A DNA stretch of 64,000 nucleotides from Diphasiastrum complanatum (Eukaryota > Streptophyta > Lycopodiopsida > Lycopodiales > Lycopodiaceae): contig MU831998.1 of the NCBI GenBank assembly GCA_029204225.1, forward strand, positions 1-64,000, written 5' to 3'. The notes under the pieces were generated by a model, which was not told the origin of the DNA, did no database searches, and worked only from the letters and a program-made list of their open reading frames with translations. Numbering within the stretch: the stretch's first letter is position 1; each line of letters opens with the position of its first letter. Below, in pieces: positions 57,180 through 64,000 of this stretch. The position numbers were made by a program, and so were the translations under genes.

Positions 57180-58850
57180 CCTCCATGGTATGATACCGAG
57201 TGTCGCTCTCTTCATCATCTTGTCACCCATGCACGCAGTCATGAACCTCACCTCCTTCGCTCTGCTCAACGTTCTTACCATCGCACACTACGTCGGGAAA
57301 AGCTTGCTTATGATGACTCTGAAGGAAAACGCCTCGTTAACCTTCTCTTCAGTTCTTCTTCAGGCGCCTTTTGGCATGAGTTTATCCCTCATACTCCACC
57401 ACCTCTCCTGGAAGACCTTCGCATATGGACCGACTACGCTACCAGTCTATATACCATACCTACTGACGCACCTATCTCTATCTCCCCTCGTCCCTCTGAG
57501 TTCACCTTCTTCACCGCTGACATGGTACTTGTGGCCATCAAGAAAATGAAATCCCATAAAGCAAGAGACATCGAAGACCTTGAGTCTGAACTCCTAATCC
57601 ATGCTACCGACCTCCTTGCTCCCACACTAACCACTCTCCTCAATTCCGCCGTTGTCTCTGGCTTCCCTTCATCCTGGTGCACCAACATCATCCATCCTAT
57701 CCATAAAAATGGTGACCCATGATTCCTGGTAACTACCGCACTATCATGATCGGACATGTCCACTAAGCTTTATGGTACCATACTCCAGTCTGTAGTAAGC
57801 TCAGAGGCGGAATCGAGGAGATTACATGCATTGGGACAGGCAGGTTTCCGGGCTCATTACTCTACCACTGACCATATTTTCACACTTAGAGCTTTGATTG
57901 AGGAAGCTAAGCATAGGAAAGAAAGGGTTTACTGCTATTTTGTGGACTTCAAGAAAGCCTTTGATTATGTACCACGCTTCCTACTCATTCAGAGACTTCG
58001 GGATCTTGGTTTCTCCACGGATATTGTTCTGGCAGTGATGGCTCTTTATGAGAAGGTCTTGGGATGCTTCTGACATGGTAGTGGTATCTCTGATCACATT
58101 TGGAGCACCATTGGGGTGAAATAGGGATGCTCTCTTTCGCCGGTTCTTTTTGGATTGTACATTGATGAGTTAGAGCGAGCCATCTCACAGTGTGGAGGAG
58201 CTGGCTGTAGACTTGGCACCATCTTGATTGCTATTCTCTTGTATGCGGATGATGTGGTACTAGTATCCACGACCAGAGAGGGATTACAGAGGCAGCTAGA
58301 TTGTTTACAGGGTTTCTGTACCAGATGGGAATTGGGGGTAAACACTGCGAAGATTAGAGCGAGCCATCTCACAGTGTGGAGGAGCTGGCTGTAGACTTGG
58401 CACCATCTTGATTGCTATTCTCTTGTATGCGGATGATGTGGTACTAGTATCCACGACCAGAGAGGGATTACAGAGGCAGCTAGATTGTTTACAGGGTTTC
58501 TGTACCAGATGGGAATTGGGGGTAAACACTGCGAAGACCAAGGTTATGGTCTTCAACACTTCTCGAGCCTTCATGCAGCGCCAGGAGCTCATGCTTGATG
58601 GACGGGCCTTAGAGGTAGTTTCCTCGTATACATATTTGGGGATACTCTTTTCTGGTCCTACTTTCAGCATGCGGCCACCACTTGACTTGGGAAGGGGCAT
58701 TCCTCCCTTGTTCAACTTGAGCGGTTCTGCTTCAGGAAGTCCATCAGAGATGCTCGCAGTAAGTGCCGACTTTTTGACACTATTGTCACTCCCACAGCCT
58801 TGTATGCAGCAGAGACACGAGATTCTTCTTGCAGAGTTTGCCGTTCCACC
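57180..58850 (+). pseudogene. LINE reverse transcriptase
   Basis: EFTFFTADMVLVAIKKMKSH and WCTNIIHPIHKNGDP (a TGA at 57,720), HYSTTDHIFTLRALIEEAKH, YCYFVDFKKAFDYVP (motif A), a TGA at 58,072, WSTIGVK then a TAG in GC SLSPVLFGLYIDEL (motif B), ILIAILLYADDVVLVSTTRE (motif C), FCTRWELGVNTAKTKVMVFN and VVSSYTYLGILFSGPTFSMR. The motif C region occurs twice because of a 184-bp duplication. Confidence 0.93.
58170..58537 (+). repeat. Perfect tandem duplication, 184-bp unit, in LINE RT
   Basis: TAGAGCGAGCCATCTCACAG begins at 58,171 and again at 58,355. The whole unit, including the YADD codons and the end AACACTGCGAAGA, looks identical in both copies. 184 is not a multiple of three, so it shifts frame. 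Confidence 0.93.
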
Positions 58851-59517
58851 CATTCAAATAGCTGCAGCTTTCCAGCTCATCGCATATATTCAAAGAGTTC
58901 AAGATCTACCAGATGCAGACACGAGGTATACACGGGCCTCACTTGCCTCCTCACACTTCCTTCATGACCGACTGTCGTGGTTCTCACAGGCATCCCATTT
59001 CCTCCTTGATTCATTTGGCATATCCATCACAGAGCTCCCCTCAGGCACCCACCAGTATATCAGGCGCTTCTTATATAGAGCATACCTCGACCGTACTTGG
59101 AGGCGACAACTGGGGGTTAAACCCGCCTATTACTGGACTCACTTCATTGAGCTTGACATAGTAGGGTTCCCAGTTTTGCCACACTATTTGGACTCGGGAT
59201 TGTCACATAGCCTCATATTTACATTGGGACAGCTCAGCGTATCATCACATCAGTTGGCTATTGAGACGGGGAGATTCCAGGGTACCCCGAGAGAGGAGCG
59301 GATTTGTCAGTTTTGTTCCCTGGATGAGGTGGAGTCAGAGAAGCACTTTATCTTTAGATGCCCGGTGTATTACGAGATCAGAGGAAGATATCACTGTCTG
59401 TTTCGTGATTTGCCTGTCATCCTACGATCCCTCCTAGCCTGTGAGGACTCTCGATGCGTCGCTCTCATGATACGAGAGATGTTTATTCTACGACAGGGCC
59501 TATGTCAGACAGCCTAG
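58850..59517 (+). pseudogene. LINE ORF2 C-terminal region with zinc finger
   Basis: Open to the stop at 59,515. Contains SGTHQYIRRFLYRAYLDRTW, FPVLPHYLDSGL and ERICQFCSLDEVESEKHFIF with RCP, a C..C.......H....C finger typical of the L1 ORF2 tail. This is the natural C-terminus, because the copy inserted at 60,055 shows the same segment followed by a further 30 or so residues. Confidence 0.88.
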
Positions 59518-59978
59518 CGGAGTCATATTTCTCAGCCACAGATCACTTCTTTGTTCTCCAGGAGAAGAGGACGAGACTTAGTATCTGATGAGGATGAGGA
59601 TGATGGAGACTTACATGCCCATCGAGATCAGAGACAGTGTTCCACTCATACTCATGTTGCTGCACGAGTTACCCGACTTATCATGAGGAGACCTCATCTT
59701 CCTAGACGACGTCATCGACCACCAACAGTCCCTCATGCTACATCCCGTATTACATCCTTTTATAGCATCAGCGAGACAAGGTTGGATGATAGTGTCATAC
59801 CGTATTCATGACAGTTAGCAGTATATATGCTCCCACATGTTTCATATATCATCGCATCATTTTCAGTTTTAGCTTTCAGTTTCAGATCATAGCAGTTAGA
59901 TTTGTATTGCTGTTATAATCTTGGAGACGTTTCATATGCTCCTACGGTTACCACATACTTGACATGTACATTTACTAG

Positions 59979-60050
59979 TCTTATATGCCTTTTGGCATGG
60001 AAAAGACATTAATAAAGCTTTCTTTCTTTCTTTCTTTCTCTCTCTCTCCT
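59979..60050 (+). repeat. LINE 3' hairpin and TTTC/TC tail (copy 1)
   Basis: CTTATATGCCTTTTGGCATG, then GAAAAGACATTAATAAAGC and seven or so TTTC units turning into TC. The next LINE copy begins immediately (60,051). Confidence 0.95.
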
Positions 60051-60712
60051 AAACTAGAGATCCGAGGCCGTTATTATTGTCTCTATAGAGACACTCCTCT
60101 ATCTCTTGGCTCTTTCTTGGCATATCCAGACCCTAGGTGCATTGGACTCTTATTAAAAGAGATGTTTACGTTACGAGCATCTCTTTTACCTTCGGAGGCG
60201 GATGATGTTTATAGCCAAAATGTCATCGCACATTTCTTACAGAAGAGGGATAGAGAGGAAGTATTAGAGGATGAGATTGATATCCCGACAGGGTAGAAGG
60301 CTATGAAGACTAAGAGATCACCTACCAGACCAAGACGTGCAGCCTGTTCATCATTGTGAGCTAGAGCCTCACGACGACCTTCAGCATTTTACCGAGTCGC
60401 TCCTCAGCCTCCAGTGCGCACCTCACAGCCTATCACTCGTTTTTTCAGATCAGCCACTCAGTGATTTGGTCCTTTAGTGGTTTGCCTCAACAGAGCGGGC
60501 GGTTAAGCTCTTGCCTTTGTACTCAGCAGAGCAAGAGGTTAAGCTCTTGCATCTCCTTCTTGCATACTGAGAGATTGTTGATTTATTTTTTCATCAGTTG
60601 ACTTTTGGTAGAGATAGTTCTTTAGAAATAAGTCCACATATGGACATTGCTCCTATTTTTGTAAGTATTGTACTTTGTCTTTTGTGCCTACGGGCACTGG
60701 ATAGACATTAAT

Positions 60713-60747
<35 letters not shown>
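60051..60747 (+). mobile_element. LINE copy 2, 5'-truncated to the last 700 bp
   Basis: Starts in the zinc-finger region (LEIRGRYYCLYRDTPLSLGS), aligns with 59,365-59,510 and runs to its own stop at 60,294, then 3' UTR, a variant hairpin GTGCC-TACG-GGCAC (60,684-60,697), GACATTAATAAACTC and a TC tail (60,716-60,747). A classic 5'-truncated insertion located in the tail of copy 1. Confidence 0.92.
60716..60747. repeat. TC tail of LINE copy 2
   Basis: Sixteen or so TC units following ATTAATAAAC. LINE copy 3 starts at its end. Confidence 0.95.
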
Positions 60748-60749
<2 letters not shown>

Positions 60750-61715
60750 GCGATGGTGGGCGCTGGTCGTGATGGTCGCTGATTTGTTGTCCCGCTGACC
60801 CGGCGCTGTCCCGCTGCTCCAGTCCCACTGGGCATCTACTCCTGTCCCGCTGATCTGGCAGCGATCTCTGGTTGGGTAGAGCAGTAGGGAAGATGGCTAA
60901 GAAAGGGAAGGGGAGCCCACGCTCCCCCCCTCCCACGTATTATTGCTTCAGCTGCTCCAACGTATTCCGATGCTCCATCGCATTCCGATCCTCCATCATT
61001 GGCCTCACCATCCCTGCCACCAGAAGAATCACCATCACAGTCTGTCACCTCAACGTTGCTGCCCACCATGGTTGAAGAACCGATTCTGCTGTCCACCGCC
61101 GATGCAGCACCTACTCAATGTGCCTCTACGGCTAGCAAGGATGGAGCCTCCACTTCTACTCAAGATGACGGAGTTGATAAAGGGTCAGCGTTCCATACTC
61201 CATGCCCTCCCTCTGCTCGCTTCTCTTTCTTGCTTCTCGAAATCTATACACCAGCCAAATCATTTGAGCAGTACATTCTCTCCTACATCGAGCAGATCAA
61301 ACAAGAATCCAACTCTCTACGAAAGGAAATGGGACAGCTTCAAGCAACCATTCAATCTATGTCCGCCGACCGAAAAATCATGCTCACCCGGATTACTTCT
61401 TTGGAGGCAGCAATAAGCTAATAGGGAGAACCTACAGAAATTCAAGAGTTGGAAGAGAAGATAGAGCAACACAAGGCTCAGAAAAAAACGTGGGCCTCTC
61501 TTTTCAAGGGGGACGTCAAGGAAGGTACACCCTCTTTCAACTGAGTCATTTCAGCCACCATATTTGAAGAGCGAATGCAGGAGTACAAATCCTTGAATAT
61601 TAGGGTCCGAGGGGTGGAAGACACCAATGATCCAATGACCGAAGCAAACATCTTTCTTTCAAGTACACTCTCCCACCACTCCGAAGAATTGGATAGAGCT
61701 TGGAGAACCAAGAGA
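60748..61715 (+). mobile_element. LINE copy 3, 5' end with ORF1
   Basis: GC-rich 5' UTR with CCCGCTG repeats (60,770-60,860), ATG at 60,892 (MAKKGKGSPRSPPPTYYCFS), then ORF1 in changing frames: PSLPPEESPSQSVTSTLLPT, the coiled-coil segment QYILSYIEQIKQESNSLRKE and MGQLQATIQSM, TWASLFKGDVKEG, and LNIRVRGVEDTNDPMTEANI. Homology stops at about 61,715 within ORF1, where gypsy gag coding begins in the same open frame. Confidence 0.85.
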
Positions 61716-62036
61716 GACAGAGTTGCAGCCACACAAATCGAGATTGAAGCAAGACCAGCTGTAATGGACCCAATGGATCAATCCGTACTTGTCGTACCCT
61801 TGCAAGCGATATATGATGGGTCAACAAACCCTATTAGATTCCTACAGATTTACAAACAAGCATGCGAGATCTACGACGAACAGATACATGAGGATCAGTT
61901 CAAGTTGTTCCCCATGTCTTTGGTAGCTGCAGCCCAAGATTGGTTCTTCAATCAGTTGGCCGAGGAAAAGGCCACATGGGAAGGGGTTAAAGTGGTCTTC
62001 ATCACCCGCTTTAAACCAACAACATTTATATGCTGA
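61575..62036 (+). pseudogene. Chimeric frame: LINE ORF1 fused to gypsy gag
   Basis: One open frame of 153 codons. Residues 1-47 are LINE ORF1 (RVRGVEDTNDPMTEANIFLS). From about residue 50 it reads gypsy gag: VVPLQAIYDGSTNPIRFLQI, FKLFPMSLVAAAQDWFFNQL and ATWEGVKVVFITRFKP, the A..WF..L....W..L...F..RF gag pattern. Gag is cut at 62,036. The fusion most likely reflects insertion or recombination rather than a working gene. Confidence 0.8.
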
Positions 62037-63142
62037 TGTTCTAAGATCACCATAGAAAATTATTTCAGAACGAAACTTGTTTTGGAACGCTCTTTTTTAT
62101 TATTTCTCTTGCAAAATTTTAAATTAGTGATAAATATGAATGAATATTGGGGGTCTTTTAAAGGCAACATGTAGGCTTCAGATTTTGCTTCTAATTAAAT
62201 ACGCAAGCGCCAAAGGGGGACGAGGGGGTTAAACTTTAAGCCCTAGCAAAAAACAACAATGCATGAAGAGGACTGCACTCAATGAATTATTGATTAAAAG
62301 CGAAATACCTCAACTAATATCGCACATGACACTATATGTATGAAGAAACAGCATTACCCTAATGTCATCAACTAAATATCATAATGTGACTTTTGGAAAA
62401 AGGGATCTTCACTGCAAATTCAAACATCCTTGAGTAACTAACACATTCATACTGAGTATGGCATCAGTGTAACGTGGATCGTCATGTGAAGACGTTAATC
62501 ATCAATAAGTCATGCATAGTATATGATGAGGAGCTTCAACCATAATACCTTAAGTGTCTGTTATAGATAGTCACCCAACTAGTCAAGCTTCCATAATGCC
62601 AAACAGCTATAAAAGTTATAGATCATATGGGAAGTTGGAACCCATACTAAATGCACCTAATCAAAGATAACAAAAATGATTTCAAAAAGTGTGAATAAGG
62701 TTCAGCCTAGGAAGCCTAGAAAGATGCCATGAAAGCGAATAGGTGGGGATGAGCAAGCATAATTTCTTGATACATAAATTTTCTAAAGAACCAACTTGGC
62801 CTCGTGCACCTTGGAGAAGGAAAAGATGTTATTGCTTGTTCATTGAGTGGGCTTGGACTCTTGTGAACAAGGCTGAGTCATTCTAGCTTATCGTGACTAC
62901 GGCAATGGCAGGTCAATAAATGTATCCACATAGGCTGATTGGCAATGCAAAAATGTGAAATAATTCTTACAAACTAAGCATCATTTCATCTATGTCCAAA
63001 TTTTTGACTTGTAGGAAAATAGCAAATAGTCTTAATACAAGACATCTTTAGTCATGCAAGGATCTAAGTTTTTATAGTTGACTTACATTAATCGAACCTT
63101 GAAAGTACTCCATTTAGCTTAAGATATAAGGAAGAATCTTAC
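62037..63142. other. GH95 intron part, unassigned
   Basis: Between the gypsy gag end and the GH95 exon at 63,143. AT-rich, no recognised coding or element signature. Confidence 0.4.
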
Positions 63143-63275
63143 TTTGGCGGTAATGTTGCCATTCATAGCCATTGAGGACACTAGATCAAAGAGTGGTTGG
63201 TGGCATTCAGATAGATTACATGTCTCTGAAGGCCAATAATTCATTTCAAGGTTTATGTTGAGGTGTGGAACACAT
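63143..63275 (-). CDS. GH95 alpha-L-fucosidase, exon with Asn-x-Asn
   Basis: Forty-four full codons preceded by one base of a split codon. Reads PHLNINLEMNYWPSETCNLS, then ECHQPLFD and NGNITAK. NIN holds the two Asn that activate the water in GH95, and the NYWP and NLSEC..PLFD segments are family hallmarks. Acceptor TTTGCAG before A at 63275; donor AAA followed by GTAAGA at 63142. The next residues (VNY...GWVAHH) are at the start of the exon at 46362, so the intron is 16.8 kb. The family usually has WD.APH here; this exon starts CVPH, and the preceding residues must come from an exon outside the window. Confidence 0.9.
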
Positions 63276-63307
63276 CTGCAAACCAAAATGACAATTCACA
63301 TCGATTA

Positions 63308-63328
63308 CTCTCTCTCTCTCTCTCTCTT
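63308..63328. repeat. Short TC microsatellite
   Basis: Ten TC units in the intron just upstream (gene sense) of the 63,275 exon, where they read as GA on the coding strand. Confidence 0.95.
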
Positions 63329-63369
63329 TTGTGACATGATGTACAATTATATTATACTCCATTGTATCA

Positions 63370-63569
63370 TCTCTCAGACCTACATATCATGAAAGTAAAG
63401 TAGAGATCTATCTAGTTGTCTAGTTTGATCATTCTATCTAGTGGATGTTTGTTTTTGTTTTGGAGACATTTATATGCTCCTACAAGTATTGATCATATTG
63501 AGATATTTGGTCTTACGTGCCTTATGGCATTAAAAGACATTAATAAAGCTTTCTTTTTTTCTCTCTTTT
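63370..63569 (+). mobile_element. LINE 3' end fragment with hairpin tail, plus strand
   Basis: TTGGAGACATTTATATGCTC at about 63,459 matches TTGGAGACGTTTCATATGCT of copy 1, then CTTACGTGCCTTATGGCATT, AAAAGACATTAATAAAGC and TTTCTTTTTTTCTC. A very short 5'-truncated insertion of about 200 bp; the 5' boundary is approximate. Confidence 0.85.
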
Positions 63570-63850
63570 GTCAAAAGATTGATTCTCATTTAAAACCTAA
63601 AGACTCTTTGAACCACAACTCAAATTAATACAAGTAAGAAAAGATTGCAACCACAAAATTCATGAAAACATATGCAGTTGTTACAACTATGAGCTCAATC
63701 AAAAAATGGCAGCTAACTAAATTAACTTCATACCAAATGGACTTAAAGTTTGGATATTAGGAATACATATAGATTATTGTGATTAGAACACTTTTATGCA
63801 TGAAAGACAAAATCAATGTCTCTCTCTATCACCTACCATGTGAAAGAACA

Positions 63851-64000
63851 CAAAGAAAGCTTCATTATTGTCTTTTAATGCCAAAAGGCATATAAGACGA
63901 AGTAGTACATTTCAATTGTGTATAGCAACAAAGGAAGCATAAGAACGTCTCCAAATAACAAACAAACAAAAATCCTAGAGTCTGAAAACTGATATGAAAA
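63851..64000 (-). mobile_element. LINE 3' end fragment with hairpin tail, minus strand
   Basis: Minus strand: TTTGGAGACGTTCTTATGCT at about 63,955-63,935, then TCTTATATGCCTTTTGGCAT, TAAAAGACAATAATGAAGC and TTTCTTTGTG. It faces the plus copy 280 bp away. The element runs past the window edge. Confidence 0.85.

Larger units (their letters stand above)
54905..60050 (+). mobile_element. Near full-length LINE (copy 1 of a three-copy array)
   Basis: About 5.1 kb: GC-rich 5' region (54,905-54,970), ORF1 (about 54,972-56,000), ORF2 with apurinic-type endonuclease (56,050-56,960), RT (57,180-58,850), C-terminal zinc finger (59,305-59,365), 3' UTR, terminal hairpin and TTTC/TC tail (59,979-60,050). 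ORF1 plus endonuclease/RT and a zinc finger is the L1-like layout; the simple-repeat tail instead of poly(A) is unusual for L1. Multiple stops and frameshifts and a 184-bp duplication make it inactive. It is antisense to GH95. Confidence 0.92.
18472..63275 (-). other. Alpha-L-fucosidase 2 (GH95) gene, 3' part, seven exons over 45 kb
   Basis: A host gene on the minus strand. Plant GH95 enzymes remove alpha-1,2-linked fucose from xyloglucan and other cell-wall glycans in the apoplast. Seven exons (63275-63143, 46362-46204, 40132-39908, 32784-32683, 31591-31456, 19180-18979, 18766-18472) follow the family order without gaps and join in phase (0,0,0,0,1,2), giving 416 or so residues, about half the usual 800-850. 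The expected catalytic set of characterised GH95 (Asn-x-Asn base, Glu acid, Asp) is present: NIN in the first exon listed, TSPEH in the third, QIDGN in the sixth. All introns are GT-AG. Sizes are 16.8, 6.1, 7.1, 1.1, 12.3 and 0.2 kb. The N-terminal exons and any signal peptide must lie past base 64,000. No stop or frameshift was seen, so it is probably functional. Confidence 0.93.

Overview
The window is nuclear DNA of a land plant with a large, repeat-filled genome. The only clear host protein is a plant-type GH95 alpha-L-fucosidase, cut by spliceosomal GT-AG introns that swell to 12-17 kb with transposable elements. The repeats are Ty1/copia, Ty3/gypsy (including a chromovirus), LINEs, a hAT remnant and a Penelope-like reverse transcriptase, with many long TC/GA/TA/CA microsatellites. 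Introns of this size and a Penelope-like RT suggest a fern, lycophyte or gymnosperm rather than a small-genome angiosperm, but the species cannot be read from the sequence. No rRNA, tRNA or CRISPR was seen.

Layout. 1-2.8 kb: a decayed Penelope-like RT. 2.9-3.5 kb: a 304-bp TC microsatellite and a hAT transposase end. 4.2-4.5 kb: the first block of a GDSL esterase/lipase. 4.7-7.8 kb: TC and TA microsatellites, then a 5'-truncated copia element with a GA microsatellite inside its RNase H and a 3' LTR. 7.8-12.5 kb: LTR pieces, an antisense gag, and a copia deletion derivative (gag fused to RT) interrupted by a foldback sequence. 12.5-18.4 kb: mostly unassigned, with several short tandem duplications.

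18.5-63.3 kb, minus strand: seven exons of the GH95 gene, collinear and in phase. They encode the C-terminal 416 or so residues and keep all four expected catalytic residues; the 5' exons lie beyond base 64,000. Its introns hold a minus copia element (21.3-24.6 kb), a copia gag/protease piece (24.6-25.3), a minus gypsy element split by a later insertion (25.4-30.0), a short copia element with both LTRs (33.1-35.1), a LINE reduced to ORF1 plus 3' tail (42.2-43.7), LINE RT pieces (44.2-44.6, 47.5-48.9), a copia LTR-gag (48.9-51.1) joined to a chromovirus (51.2-54.6), and a head-to-tail array of three LINE copies (54.9-61.7) running into a gypsy gag.

Most distinctive are (1) the GH95 gene spread over at least 45 kb with intact splice sites and active-site residues, and (2) a LINE family whose 3' end carries a conserved small hairpin followed by ATTAATAAAGCTTTC and a TTTC/TC repeat. 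Five copies of this tail are present. New LINE copies begin exactly at the pyrimidine tails of older ones, which gives a direct mechanism for seeding microsatellites and for tandem LINE growth.
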